Positions 1 to 12,401 of a DNA stretch of 64,000 bases are shown in pieces (position 1 is the stretch's first letter; every line of letters begins with the position of its first letter). The DNA is from Drechslerella dactyloides (Eukaryota; Ascomycota; Orbiliomycetes; Orbiliales; Orbiliaceae), in assembly GCA_020064725.1 (NCBI GenBank), contig JAGTWJ010000006.1, positions 558,001 to 622,000 of the forward strand, in the 5' to 3' direction. The notes below the pieces were generated by a model, which was not told the origin of the DNA, did not search any database, and saw only the letters and a program-made list of their open reading frames with translations. Both the position numbers and the translations under genes were made by a program.

Positions 1-639
1 GACAGTTTCGTACCTGCGGATGGACGGTGCCACCGACCCAAGATACAGACAGGATATGGTTACAAAGTTCAATAGTGACCCTTCTATCGACGTGCTGTTG
101 CTTACAACTCATGTTGGAGGTCTTGGTCTGAACTTAACAGGTGCAGACACCGTTATCTTTGTAGAGCACGATTGGAATCCCCAGAAGGATATGCAAGCCA
201 TGGATCGCGCGCATCGTATCGGACAGAAAAAGGTAGTGAACGTCTACCGCTTGATTACACGTGGAACATTGGAGGAGAAAATAATGAAGTATGTATCATT
301 GATTCAAGTCTATTCGGTATCTGGAAATTATCAAGCTAACAAGAATATTTTCTCTCCAGTCTGCAACGCTTCAAACTAGATGTCGCCTCAACGGTCGTAA
401 ATCAACAAAATGCAGGCTTGGCGACAATGGAAACCGACCAACTACTTGATTTGTTCAATTTTGGCGATTTGGACACTGGTGATAAGAAGGACAATAGGGA
501 TGGAGATGAGGTTATGGATATCGACGGAAACCCGATTAAGAAGGGTACGAAGGGCATCTTGGATGACATTGGCGAACTGTGGGACGAGAACCAGTACGAT
601 GAATTGAACTTGGACAGCTTCATCGCTTCTATGAAGTGA
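1..639 (+). CDS. mot1: Mot1 TBP-associated Snf2-family ATPase, 3' end only
   Basis: This is the C-terminal end of the Snf2/Swi2-type ATPase Mot1 (BTAF1), which uses ATP to strip TATA-binding protein from DNA. The gene enters from the left edge, already open in the frame starting at base 2. Two exons are visible, to 288 and 360–639. The intron 289–359 (GTATGT...CCAG) interrupts codon AA|T and joins EEKIM to NLQRF. Exon 1 holds the end of the helicase C domain, with GGLGLNLTGAD (motif V) and QAMDRAHRIGQKK (motif VI, with its arginine finger). Exon 2 carries the Mot1-specific tail, including VASTVVNQQNAGL, METDQLLDLF and an acidic DELWDENQYDE-like end, stopping at TGA 637–639. The tail separates Mot1 from other Snf2 proteins. 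Everything upstream lies outside the window. Confidence 0.93.
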
Positions 640-801
640 ATGATGACCTAGATTGGGGCGTTGGTGCCACTAGCTTTCGTTGCGGTTATGACATTCATTC
701 ATTATGCTTATTATTACGCTCTGATGTCCTGCCGTCGTGTCTTCCTATGGAGTTATTGCTGGTTTGAAATATATCGAGAACAGACCTGAAGGGAAAAACG
801 A

Positions 802-3362
802 TCAGTCCACAAGTAGTAACTGCTTTTGGGTAGGTGATGCAGGGGCTCTTACCTGCCTGAACATCTCAAGCCGCTGGCTCACCTTGGCGTAAACCTCACG
901 ATATTGATCTAAACTTTGATGAACAACATGTTCTTTGGGAAGCTCCCCGTTGCAGATTTTCTTCATATTCACCTCCATCTGTAGATATCCTGTTAGGGGC
1001 CACCACCTATTTTGTAGGGTGAGAAAACGTCAGTGCTTACCTCTTTTCTCAGAAACGGCTTGCTTAAGCTCATGTCAGAGGCGATGAGATCGTAAGCCTC
1101 GACCAACGCTACCCCAAGGTTGCTGGGCACAAAAACGCGGTTGCCACCACTGCTGCTGCCACTGCTACCGCCTGCGCTCCCACCCCCACGCGTGCTCCCA
1201 GAAGCAGCTCTAGCCCCTCTCCCTCGCCCCCTCCCTCTTCCGGTGCCTCTCCCAGCCCCGGCCCCAGTTGAGGAGTTTTTGGCCACGCTGAAGACATACT
1301 CCCGGACTTGTATTTTCTCGATATGCTCCGCCATTGTTGCATCAGTGCCAATACCATTGGCATCCATGAGAGCTATGAGCTCCGGCTCTGTGAGAAAGCC
1401 TGGCGCTGTCGTCTTGCCATCGTTCATAGTTACTTCACCCGGCACGAACCTTTCACCTTCTCGATATTGCGGCAGCATTTGCGAGGATTCCCACCGGTCC
1501 CATGGGTATACTTCAAGATAGTTTCGCTCTATCACTGTCAACCCAGATGCATGAAACCCCTCGTTGCCATAGTCAAGGCTAACCGTTGTGGTTTCGCCGA
1601 GGGCGTCTTTGGAGCAACAGGCCAGGAAGTGCCGGACAACAAACTCGTAGACCTTTCTTTGGTCTCCATCATGCAGCGCGGAAGCTGCTGCATAGGCTAC
1701 GGGATGGATGGGGGGGTGTGCCTTGTCGTTGTGCTTTCCCCGTCTCGGTTGCTCGAATTCCCCGTTCAAGAGACTGAAGCACCAAACATTGGAAATCTTT
1801 AAGCCCGATCGATGAAATTATGATATATCGCACGAGTTTCACTTACTTTCCGGCATAGGTGCCCCAGCCCCACCCAGCGGTGTCATCCTTCTGCTTCCCA
1901 ATCAAAGCTTGGAGATCGATATTGTGATCGTATTGATCGGTTTCCGTCCGAGGGTAGCTTATGAAACCAGAAGTGTACAAGCCTTCAGCAGCCTATTACT
2001 CTCATCTGTACTTAGAAAAGTGGGCATCTGTTTAGACAGCTTGGAGTTCACACATACCTTCATGACTCTTTGTGAGTTCATGCCAAGAAACCTGCTACCT
2101 TGTTTCTGTAGCTCTACTGTCGTCAAAGGGAGCGGTTTACTACAGTCTCATTAACACAGCTGTGTATAAAGAATCACCAGTATCAATGGCCATCGTACTA
2201 TTTTCTAGCTGGCTTTCTCGCCACACTTTTGACGAGAGCCCCTTGGCTAGCCAGACAACTCTCAAATAGTAAGACTACCGTCATTCGATCAAACAATCGT
2301 GATCTGTCCCAGTTGAAGGTGGTTGTAATCTCGTCCCGGGAATGCGTAAGTTTAAGATACCAGAACGTCTCGGGCACGAAATTCTTGACCCGCATGTAGC
2401 GATCAACGACGAACCCGAGGGTCGGGAACTGGCATGACCCTGTCGATAGTTAGAGCATCTGTGCGACTGTCCTTCCAGGAAATGCAATGCGCAACTTACC
2501 ATAGCTAATCAGAGCGTCAGGGGGTAGTCCGTAGCGACCTTGGAGTTTCAGACTCTGAAATCTTGTAAGTGCTGCCCCAATCCTCAAGTCAAGCTCCATG
2601 CGAGCTGCGACAGCCAGAGCCTGCCTCTCGTCAAGATCTTTAGGGTTATTTGCTGCCCGGATGACATGTCTAATGGCATATCAACGCCGGATTTTTAGCG
2701 CTCCGTCTAATGCCACCAGCTCTCGGTTCTGGGTGTGGTTTCAGTGTCTTACGTCCTCTCGATATTGCTGAACTGGGCTCTCCTGATTTCAATGGAAGCA
2801 TTGCCACGTCGAGCGAAAGATCGGACCTCCGTTCCAATATACTCTCCTTCTCTATCGCAATCGGTCCATATAAATAAGATCTTCGCGCTTCGTGCTTCCC
2901 GTTGTATGTTGTCGGCAATGCTTTGCTTCGACTATTTCACGTGTTAGTCTTCGTACAGTACTCTTTCTCTACTTGTGTGTATATGTGTGGGTTTGTAGTT
3001 AATATCATGCCTTGTCTATAGTCTTGTTGATTGGAGCATCGAATAACTCGAAGGGGTCGCAATCAGACCATTTACGGTACCGGTCGGTGAAGTCGAGTTC
3101 CTCCGTATGACCTTGGACAGCGGTCATAGTCACGTGGCAAGAATCCCATTGCGAGAACCTGTAGTCAAAGTCGTAATTTTTGATATACTTGTTACTAGTG
3201 TTTCTCTGTTCTCAATAGTCAGCGGCATGGATCCTTCGCTTCGCATCCACGCACGCGCACGCGTCTGCAACATACCGTGGTGAATCTGCCTCCACTAAGA
3301 TGACCTGCGACAGCCTTCGCAACAGATGACTTCTCGGCGACACAGAGAATCTTTGAGGACAT
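802..3362 (-). CDS. top3: DNA topoisomerase III (type IA)
   Basis: Type IA topoisomerase, the partner of RecQ helicase (Sgs1/BLM) and Rmi1 in dissolving recombination intermediates. Several exons join cleanly. The start at 3362 (MSSKILCVAEKSS) opens the Toprim domain, and exon 2 from 3205 carries NKYIKNYDFDYRF and MTAVQGH. Exon 3 from 2931 carries the metal-binding acidic motif WTDCDREGE. Later exons give GSCQFPTLGFVVDRY, PETFWYLKL, the active-site loop GFISYPRTETDQYD (tyrosine codon 1954–1956) and HNDKAHPPIHPV. A Gly/Arg/Ser-rich insert (roughly 1140–1290) lies between KIQVREYVF and FVPSNLGVALVEAYD. The last exon begins MEVNMKKICNGE and runs to TGA 802–804; a further intron near 850 is possible, so the exact C-terminus is less certain. 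No C-terminal zinc-finger cluster is seen. Confidence 0.93.
2932..3010 (-). other. GC–AG intron in top3
   Basis: On the minus strand the exon ending in ATAGACAAG is followed by GCATGA and no usable GT. The acceptor is GAAATAG at 2932. Splicing joins NKTIDK to SKQSIADNIQREAR in phase 0, which matches the expected order of topoisomerase III motifs. This makes it a 79-nt intron with the rarer GC donor. Confidence 0.75.
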
Positions 3363-3796
3363 GATGGTCCAGAAAGCTTGCGGAGCTCGATGCTTGCACC
3401 ACAGTTGAGTAGATGTAACCAAGCAGTGAAGGATGTATGTTCGGGCTCATGGTGGTAATATAGTGTTGGCAACTTTGCTATTTGCAACACTCGAAATCTT
3501 GCCACAACTACGAGTAAGTGGTTATCCGCCAGAAAGGTCTCTCACGAATCGTGTTATGCAATACATAGAGTATCAAAAAAGCCTATCAACACCGGCAGAC
3601 GTCGTTTATATCTTCAGAGGTGTATAAAATAGCTACAAGAAGGCAGTAAAGGGTACTAGATGATGGATGTTGTCTGATTTTGATTCGAACCAATTAAATA
3701 CCTCGCCAGACCGCCAGTGTATCTGCGCAGTTCAATACCGCGTAGTCCTTGAAGCAAAAAGGTCCAGATCCCAACGGTTTCAGTAATTGTTCAGGT
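3363..3796. other. Intergenic region, top3 upstream / apl4 downstream
   Basis: About 430 bases between the start of top3 and the end of the gamma-adaptin gene, both on the minus strand. Short open frames here have no recognisable motifs. It presumably holds the top3 promoter and the gamma-adaptin 3' untranslated region. Confidence 0.6.
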
Positions 3797-6607
3797 TCAA
3801 ACTGGTTCCGACCAATCCACCTGTTCCGTGATGTTATTTCCACCTATCGAATAAGCTATGCGCAACCGTAACCGAAGAGGTGGCTACGATAGAGTTAGCT
3901 AGAGCGAAGAAACAAAGCGTTGACCAATTTCATCCTCACCTTCTGGCTGCCTTGAACTCTCATTTGCTGTGTTGCCTCTTCCTGAGCCGGTAGCTCCGTG
4001 CTGCTAATCGGCATTAGTTGCAACTTTTGGCTCTTCGGAACAGCTGCTTGTAACGATATGCCGTGCATAGAGTCCGTAAGACTCAAGTTCTGAAAACGAG
4101 CAAGGATTGCGACGATCCCTTCAGAGTTTCGTTGTAGACTAAGGGTTAAAACCAGATTGTTCTTGTTGTACGCGGGATGAGCGGTTGGCCCTGACAAAGG
4201 CGCAGGGGCCTGCGAGGGGGTTGATCCGAGGTCGCCCAGGAGGCTGCTGGACGTAGGGGCGGAATGAGTTGGAATAGAGATATTGGATGAACCCGGACCG
4301 AACAACTCCATGATGTTACTCACGGAGGAAGCAGCTGGTTGCGATTGCGGTGGTTGAGGAGATGTCGTGGGAGAGAACAAATCGAGGATATCGGCATGTC
4401 CATTTGCTTGGGATGGAGGAGGGTTGGCAGGAGTTTCGTCGTTGAGAAGATCGAGCAAATCGTCGGCACCTGATTTCGGCTTTGGGGCCGGCGTCTTGAT
4501 CTTGGTCTTTTTGCCAGAGGGAGCACCATCGGTAAGTACTCTATCCTCAGCTCGGGCTTCTGGAGGAGGCATTTTCTCTAAGACTCCACGTCGTACTCCA
4601 TCGTGTCCGAAAAGGTTGCCATACTCGACACTTCGCTGCTGAATCTCTACGTCCAAACTGTCCGAACTCGCTGTCAAAACACGTCGGACCCTTTCAACTT
4701 GGCTCGGATCGCTTATTCGTGTGGTAAGCTTCATCAAGCTCGTCATGATGTACTCATGTATAACGTTGTTTACGTAGGCAGAGTCGAGAATGCTTGTCAG
4801 CAGGTCAACGATATCGGATTCCTTGACTTCTTGCACTGTTTCATCTTCCTCATAGGCACCACCCTTCAGCAGCAGGTCACCGTATTCTCCAATTACCCAC
4901 GCGCCTGCCAAAGTCAGAGCCTCTTGGGTGATGTCCGTCCGAAGGGCTGAATATAGCTTCTGTGCAGAATATGTCTGTAGATCGACAGTGCTAGTGGCGA
5001 TTAATCTGATGAAGCTGGAGAGAATTTGCTCTTTGACAAAATTTCCGGCCTGTAACGGTTGACATTAAATTAAAGCTGGGTCGATAGGATAAAGGAAGGG
5101 AAGGGCTTCACGAACCAATTTCAATACCCTCAGGACGGTATCAATATGCCAGCGTTTGTTGGGGGCAAATTTTTCCGCCGCAATGCATATTTGCGTCGTC
5201 ATAGCCGGCTTGAATTCGTTATTGGCCACTTCTAGGAACGCAAGTAGTTCGCGAACTAGCACTCGGATATTGCTATCGTTGATTAGGGTAAACGACAGGT
5301 CCAGCGCCCTTCTCCTGATCGATATGTCGGGGTCCCTTAGGCAATCTAGGATTGTATTCCGATGCCTCTGGACAGCATTAGGCTCAAGGTTCACGACCTT
5401 TATCAGCGTGTTGAGGGCGACATAACGGATGTTGTTATCTTTGTTGCTGAGGAATTTTCCAAGGATATTTATTCCCAGCACGCGCAACCCACTATCCGCT
5501 TCGATATCCAAGATGGTGAGGACGGCTTCGTAGAGAATAGAATTTCCCACATTCTTCGAGGAGTCTGTATTTGTCGCTACCTGGGCCAATATGTCGTTGA
5601 TTTGTTCACCGACTCCGGAATCTCCTCTCCCCAAAACGCGTAGAAGCTGTAGTATTTTAACTTGAAGAAATGGGTCCGTTATCCCGGTCACATCGTGCTC
5701 GGGTGCATAGCCTGCCGTTGTCAAGGCTTTGAGTTGCTTCACCAAGATGGGGGTGTATTGTTTGAAGTCGTCCACGAGATCAGGGTCGTGAATGCAGAGG
5801 TCGATTATTAATGTCAGACCGCAAAGGAGGACACCGTGATTTCGATCCTGTAGCAGCAGCTTTGTCTTCTCGATAAAGTGTTCCTGAAGATCCGGGACCT
5901 TTCGAATAATGCGCATCGCGCACAAGGCCGCCTTTTTCCGAATGTACGGATTGGCTGTCGATAGCAGGCTCTCGATTTCTTGGAACAGGTCCCGAGCCAT
6001 CTCCGTGGAAGCTATATTTCCCAGAGTACATAGCGCCAATCCCACGACGTACTGATTGCTATGGTTTAAGTCACTACACATTGAACCGAGAATCAGTATA
6101 GATCAATATCTAGCTGAGAGCAAGGGCCCGGTCGGCGTACTTCTTGAGAGAATTCGTTACCAATGTCAAGACTTCCTGGTTTTCATCCAGCAATAACATC
6201 GTGCCTAGGTAGCCCAGCCGCTTGTCCGCAAATCGAGGAGAGGCAAGAAGCTTGAGACACTCAATCTGTCCGAAATGAGTCCTCTCTCCCAAGGTGAACA
6301 AATAGAGCAGTTTCGCAACATTATTGCGCCTGAGCCATCAAGAACGCAGCATCAGCAGAGTGCTCCACCGCACGATTTCGCGGGTCCTTCGGGAATGGTA
6401 TACCGGATGGAAGAGTCCGCCGACTCTTCTCTAAACGATGCTCTTATTGCGGCGCTCTCCTTCTGGATCACAGCTCTCTCGTCCGCAATTGTTTTTGATG
6501 CACGCACAGCTCTTATGAACTGCTTCACTATTGAGCGGTCAGCTGCAGCTCAACAATATGGTGAAACCAAGGAGCGTACGTGAACTCTGCGAAAAGTTGA
6601 ACGCCAT
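3797..6607 (-). CDS. apl4: AP-1 clathrin adaptor complex large subunit, gamma-adaptin
   Basis: Gamma subunit of the AP-1 adaptor, which sorts cargo into clathrin vesicles at the trans-Golgi and endosomes. Splicing gives a short first exon MAFNFSQSS (start 6607) followed by LKQFIRAVRASKTIADERA. Next come RRNNVAKLLYLFTLGERTHFG and the long helical adaptin trunk (LNHSNQYVVGLALCTLGNIAS, NIRYVALNTL and similar). The exon to 5065 ends in RVLKL, then GTTCGT...TACAG leads to AGNFVKEQILSSFIRL. The hinge is rich in Pro, Ser and Gln (about 4150–4500). The ear domain begins near NKNNLVLTLSLQRN. A last intron (GTGAGG...CGTAG) leads to PPLRLRLRIAYSIGG, ending at TGA 3797–3799. Introns are phase-consistent. 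Order of domains, the ADERAVIQKES region and the ear identify gamma rather than alpha or beta adaptin. Confidence 0.92.
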
Positions 6608-7489
6608 GCTGCCAGCGTGAGTCAATCCGGACCGATGGCAGGCAGACCGGTGCTTGCTTTGTCGCCCCGAGGCTCTTTTCGATTATCGGAAGCACGGCCT
6701 CTTGGATGGTTCCTCCTCCTTTAAACTCGTCTCAAGGTCCCAGGATGGGGAGTTTTCGAAAGGTCCTTCGCACAATAGGCCGCCAAATTATCCCGTTAGG
6801 CCAATATGCTGCTCGCGGGGGTTTTGACAAGGGCAGACGACTCTCCTCCCGATGCTACGATGGGCGGTCCGGGATCGAGCGTGACGCGTGGGGACGAGCA
6901 ACACCAGTCGGGATTCGTGTTTTGAGAGATGGACACTTTGGATAAGCGGAGGATGGTCAGCTGGCTTGGTGAGCTTCCAGCGAGGATTCCGCCGAATCAG
7001 CTATCGAGTTCGACAGCCTCAACACAAATCCGAACGGCTGTATTGGACTTCAACACACACAAGCATGCTAGACTTTTCTAGACTTTACACAGCAGGCGGA
7101 TAATCTAAGGGGCTCCTGGGTGATTAAGAGAGCACTGACCTAGGTAGGCAATTACTCGAATATCTACTTAGATGAGCTCAACGTATCGTAACAAGGTTGG
7201 GGGATAGCGACAGAGCACCCCCCACTTTGTGGGCGCCGTTGGATTGGGCACCCTCTAAAATATGCCAGCAGGCAGTAGTGATTAAAAAGCATTCTCGCAA
7301 GATTTCCAGGACAATAAACATGATACCGCTGGCAATAAAAGGGGAAAAATTGCTTCAAAGGAAAACAACATCCAGTCCATCCCTGTCACTATAATGAAAA
7401 CTGAAAAATCAAGATTTGTGATGTGAGGGAGAGGGAGGAAGCTTCAAATAGACGAAATTTGTTCTCTCCCAAAGGTCCTGCCGAACACC
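6608..7489. other. Intergenic region, apl4 upstream / grrA downstream
   Basis: About 880 bases with no supportable gene. Short frames on both strands lack recognisable domains or matching splice structure. The right part is probably the grrA 3' untranslated region and the left part the gamma-adaptin promoter. Confidence 0.55.
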
Positions 7490-9424
7490 TTATTCTTCTT
7501 GAATCTCTTCTTCTTCATCTTCTTCGTCTTCTTCGTCTACAAGACCAGTTTCCTGTTCTTCTCTATCGTCGTAGTAGGCTTGGTCGGGAGCAAGAGTGCC
7601 AGTGGTATGAGAGAGGTGATTTAGATGGTTCCTCAGCTTGATAACGCCTGGGCCACTGAACACGCAGAATACCGCGCGCTGATGTTCGTTGAATTCTGTA
7701 AAAAATGAGAAAGTCAGCGTCCGGATGCTATCATAAAGGCGCGGAAAAGGCGAGCCTACCCGCCGGAGGAGGGCGACAGAAGCGAGTGAGATCCTTTCGT
7801 AGGAAACACACGACTCCAGTCAAGCTCAAGTGGGTTAATTTAGTGCATGAGTTTATGAGTTCGTGAATCCCCTAGACGTTTTCGTAGGCGTTAGAATATG
7901 GATTCCACCCTTGCAAAATGGATGGTCGACAGAGAATACTCACGCTAACGGTAAGATTTGTACAATATGAGAGATGAACTCTCTCCAGGGCGCAAGGGTG
8001 GGATCTGTTCGAGTGAACCAGCGCCATCAACGATCTATCGGTAATGTTACTGCACTTGACGAGACCAATTCTTCTAAGCTTGGGCAGCGTGGCAAGTTGA
8101 GTAATACTGCGATCGCTCAATCTTTGGCAGCAGGCCAAATCGATGTATCTGATTCTATTGCACGCCCGAATCAAGTTGATAATAGCTTGATCAGTCAGCT
8201 GAGTGCAGTGCCCGAGATGCAAGTAGTGTAAATTCTTGGTCAGCTTTACGATCGCACCAACGGCCCGATCGGTGATCAGTCGGCATTTCGCGAGAACCAG
8301 ATTGCGCAGTCGAGGTGCCATCTCAACGATATGTTCGACACTATCGTCTGTGAGCTTGTCGCAGTTCGTAAGATCCAATATGCGTAAACTTTCGTATGGT
8401 CTCGGTGGAATACCAGTGAAGGCGGCGTCTGTAAGGAGCTCGCAGTGGCCGAGGCGTAATTCTCTCAAGTGCGAAAGCTTCCAGAAAATGTCCAGGACCG
8501 CTTGGTTTGTGATCTTGTTGACCTTATGCAAATCGAGCTCGAGAAGATTGGGACAGTATTTCGTAAACGCCATGATGGTCTCGTTTGTGATTTGGTCGCA
8601 CTCGTTCAGTTTGAGCTGTGAACATCATGTCAGCATACTAAGGTCTACTGTTGGGTGTGAATCAATGTAACAATGCTAACCCGTTTGAGATGTGTGCAAT
8701 TCGCTGCGACTGCTACCATCGAGGCATCTGTTGTTTTCTTGCAATTGGTTATGTTGAGTCCCTGGAGCTTTTTGCAGTTTTTTGATATGACCGCCATAGA
8801 AAGGTCCGTGACATCAACGAGACCCGACAGATCTAAGGCGAGCAGCCTCGGATTGTTTTCTAAGACGGGCATGATGCTGGTGTCGGTAACGTGGGAGCAA
8901 TTCGTCAACGTCAAGCGTTCGAGCCTGTTGCAGGCGGACAAAGCCAGGACAGTCCCATCATTGAGAGTTTCGACCAATGTGGTTAAATTCAACCGCTTGA
9001 TCAAGGAGGCGTAGGGGAAGCTGGGTCGTTCCATCTGTATCGTTTTGGCCAGACTTTCAAGGCTCTTAAACTTTGAGATGTAAGGTCGAATCCACAATAA
9101 CTCGACGGCACATCTAGCCCAGGATTTGCAGACGAAGACGCAGGATTGGAGGTCTTGTGGCGATGTGAGGCGGCCAAATATGGCGAAAAGGAGTTCTGGG
9201 GGGAGATAAGCGGTTCTGGATACGGCCATGTCTTCGAACTGTTTGAGCTCTTCGTCCTCGGTGTCCTTGCTGTCATCGACAATGGATGTGGAGCTATCGT
9301 TAGCAGATTGTTGGAAGAAATCATTTTCCAGCTCGTCTTGCATATTCCGCTCCGGGCTTCCAGTGCTGCTAGAGTAGTCGTACCGGGTCGGATCACGTGT
9401 AGGGTGAGCCTTGGGGGAAGCCAT
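7490..9424 (-). CDS. grrA: F-box / leucine-rich-repeat protein, GrrA/Grr1 type
   Basis: Substrate receptor of an SCF ubiquitin ligase, homologous to yeast Grr1 and Aspergillus GrrA. The start at 9424 gives MASPKAHPTRDPTRYDYSSS and a disordered acidic N-terminus. The F-box lies at about residues 72–110 (YLPPELLFAIFGRLTSPQDL), which binds Skp1. It is followed by a long run of cysteine-containing LRRs (LTLTNCSHVTDTSI, LDLTNCDKLTDDSV, IGLVKCSNITDRSL). Introns are near 8590–8680 (HLKR|LKLNECDQ), near 7870–7945 (NLTVS|GIHELINSC) and near 7695–7760 (CRPPPA|EFNEHQRAVF). The protein, about 577 residues, ends in a strongly acidic tail (EEDEEDEEEEIQEE) at TAA 7490–7492. In known family members this receptor controls nutrient signalling, the cell cycle or sexual development. 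Confidence 0.93.
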
Positions 9425-10710
9425 GGAGGGAGAGGAGTCGAGTCGAGTTATCAGGCGTAGTGTCTTGGGAGGAGAGCGAACAGGAGAGGTCCCGAGTGTT
9501 CCTCCCCGAAAGTTGAGGAGGCAAGAGTGGAACAGGACTCGGTGAAGGATCCGCGTTGGACTTGGATTCGTTGATTATCGGCAGGCGAGAGGAGCGGAAA
9601 CACGCTTGTTGTCAACCGTCTCTGTCACTGCTCGTAAACTGTTATCGCTGCCGTGGTCGTTGCGGATGTTTTGTGGATACGTGGACGTGTCGTGTGCGTG
9701 CGCGCGTTAATTGTAAATAGTCGAGGGCGGCGAGGGTACTGACGGACGTGAGAGGTTATGAAGAAGTAGCCTCGGTGGTTCGAGGGTTCACACCCATCGA
9801 AACTGACGGGTTTTGTAGCCAAGAGTATGCCGAGCCTTGTGAGAGATAGTCTCCAAGGCCAATTCTATCGGTTGGGCCGAGAACGAGGAGAAGTCGTTTG
9901 GGGAAGCCTGGGACCTGTGATGTTGATATCGATAGCTGGAGGAAGATGAATACCTCATGTAAAACTTAAGGCGGGGGGGGTTGAAATTCCCTTACAAGGC
10001 GGACGCTGAGGTAAGCAGTTGGCGGATTTGCAAGACTGACCAAGTAGTACCTCTTCAGGTCAGCGAGGGCGTTAGCTACAATACCGACGGACGGCCAGAC
10101 ACCTGGCGGCAACGCAACAGCCAACGGATGTCACGCTTAATGGATGGGAACCGGCGGAGGCATCCTGTGTGGATCCTTCGGGGAGAAAGTGGTAGTCGGC
10201 AGGCAGGCATGTACATGCTACCTAAGTAGGTATTCAGCGAGTGTCACGACGCCCCTCTGGTGGGAGTTCACAAGTACTAGTTTAGAGGCAGCTTGGGTCG
10301 TGTTTATGAGCTTCTTCTTTTTATCCTTCTTCCTCGTCTGATTGGACCAGCATCGATTTCACTGGGCACAGGCGACGGCACATCTCAATGCTCTTTCCCG
10401 ACCCGAAGAAAACTCAGAAAGAAAAGAGACGTTCCCGTTTTGACCAGCGATGCTATAGAGAGACGCACGAGACGAAAAGACTAAAATAAAATATAATAGT
10501 ATGAAACCAACAACGAAAGGGAAGGTGGACGACAAGACGGACATTGAGCTTTTTGGTTTGGGGATACACCTGGACGATATGAAAATCGCCTGCTATCTGC
10601 ATCATCATCATCTGGGACCGGGTACAAGCAGGGAAGACAGGTTGATCGAGGAAAAAAGAAACATATTGGAACAGGCCCGAGAAACCCCGTCTCAGCTCAG
10701 CGGCATTGAA
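9425..10710. other. Intergenic region, grrA upstream
   Basis: About 1.29 kb upstream of grrA and downstream of the Stm1-like gene, both minus strand. Short frames occur, but none shows a domain or a convincing exon chain. Likely the grrA 5' leader and promoter. Confidence 0.55.
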
Positions 10711-12401
10711 TTATTTGCCCCCTAAGGATGGGAAGGCGGATTCGTCAGAAACGTTGAACCCCCCTCTGGCTCCCCCGCGGCCGCCACGATACTCTCCCCG
10801 ACCACCACGGGGTGGGCGGTCACCACGCATGCCCCCGCGACCCCCACGGCCGCCTCTGTCGCCGCTGCTTCGCCTGACAGATCTTGGGTCGACGAACCCG
10901 TGGTCGATTTCGACGACGTTCTTTTCCTTCCGTTGCTTCTGGTTCTTTGACTTATACTTTCCGCCGGAGAAGTATTCCTCGTCTTCCTCCTTGACAAGTT
11001 CCTTGGCGGTTGCCCATTTCTTGTTGTCGCGGGCACCCTCGTTTGCACGTCGAGCCTCTGGGAGTTCTTCGACTGGTGCACGAGATTCCTGCTCTTGCAT
11101 GTACTGTGCGAACGATTTGGTCTTGTCTTCCTCAGGCTCTGGAGCCGGCTCGGTAGCATCGGCAGCTTCTGCTTGGCCTTCTCCATCCGCAGCAGCAGGG
11201 GCAGCTGTGTCATCAGTAACCTCAGCCTGGGCAATCGTCTCCCCAGCTTGTTCATCGTTCCACTCGCTGTTACCCTTGTTGCTACCCCAACCCTGAGATA
11301 CTTGCTTGTCGGTATCGCTACGTATCGCTGATAGTGAGCCAGCCGTCTGGGTAGTCATGAATCCAGGAAGGGCTGCCAGGAAAGAACATATTGCATAGAA
11401 TCTTGGGAAGGGAGGGCCAGAAGAAAGCTTACACTCGGTCAGTGGCACTGTGCCGATCATATTGGCGGCCTCGGCCTCCTCTCGGCCCACGGCCGCGAGA
11501 GGTCCGGTCCCCACGTTCTCTCAAGCCACCGGTCTCATCCGTTGGTCGCGACCGATTGTTCTCTCGACCGTTTCCTCGATCTCGGAATGCTAAATCAACC
11601 TTAGTAAGAGCTGAAATACCGTAGCGGGAGAAGTAACATAGTAGTATAGGTAGAAAAAGATCCCGGAAGGATAGGGGTGAGGAACAAACCCGCATCGTTT
11701 CCCTCTCCACGAGGGCGTCGACCAGCTCCGCTGCGTCCGGAATCATAAGATGTGGCAGCTTGCGGAGTGGCAGTGTCAACCTTCTTGGATGATGTCGTCT
11801 TTTTAACGATCTCCTTGAGTGGCGCCTTCGGGGTCTCGTTTTCGTCCTCGATATCGTTCCCTGTTCCCCACACAAATGGCAAAATATCAGAAGACTTGCA
11901 AATTTCGTCATCGGTTGATCAGAGTAGCGAAATGAGGTTTTGTACCAAGGAGATCGAACAAATTCTAATGGAAAGCGATGACAATGTTAGCATGGATATC
12001 TTCTAGGCATAAGTATCATCCGCATTGATACATATTGAGGGGGGAAAGCCCCCAAGAGCAAGCAGTATGATTTCCAGGACTTCTGCGAGATTCGTCGAGA
12101 TTCTGCCATATCACTGGTTTCCAATTTTCAAACCCCACCTCATCTGCCCGTAGGTCCCCTTCTCTTATCTCACCTGCTACATCCCCTCATCCGGCTTGCT
12201 TTCTCGGAATTGATTTCTCTATCGCATCTTCGGCATACCCCCTTCTTCATTCTTTCTCGTTTTCCACGTGGCAGTTTTCTCTCTTTCAATCTCTCTCTCC
12301 TCACCGTGGGTAAGATACAAAAAAAAAACCTCGCACGGACTAGGGTTTAGACCGCCCCGGATCGAGTTCTGTTGACTTACTTTAGAAGCGATGGCAGCCA
12401 T
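10711..12401 (-). CDS. stm1: Stm1/HABP4-type ribosome- and mRNA-binding protein
   Basis: Member of the Stm1/SERBP1 (HABP4_PAI-RBP1) family, which binds ribosomes and RNA and preserves dormant 80S ribosomes. The first exon, MAAIASK (start 12401), is followed by a roughly 400-nt intron and a 19-nt exon, NLFDLLG. Next comes NDIEDENETPKAPLKEI, so the family N-terminal signature NLFDLLGND is split by introns. Further exons give a Gly/Arg-rich segment (GAGRRPRGEGND, GRGPRGGRGRQYDRHSATDR). The C-terminal exon carries DKQVSQGWGSNKGNSEWNDE, an acidic stretch, and the conserved block TKSFAQYMQEQES. A second RGG-rich region precedes the end FPSLGGK at TAA 10711–10713. The two RGG boxes fit RNA binding. 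An antisense open frame over the same bases is a shadow of the GC-rich RGG codons. Confidence 0.88.

Noticed and set aside
1120..1802. Plus-strand open frames over top3
   Set aside because: They are shadows of the GC-rich topoisomerase III coding strand.
10706..11296. Pro/Arg-rich open frame on the plus strand
   Set aside because: It is the antisense of the RGG-rich C-terminal exon of the Stm1-like gene and has no splice or domain support.
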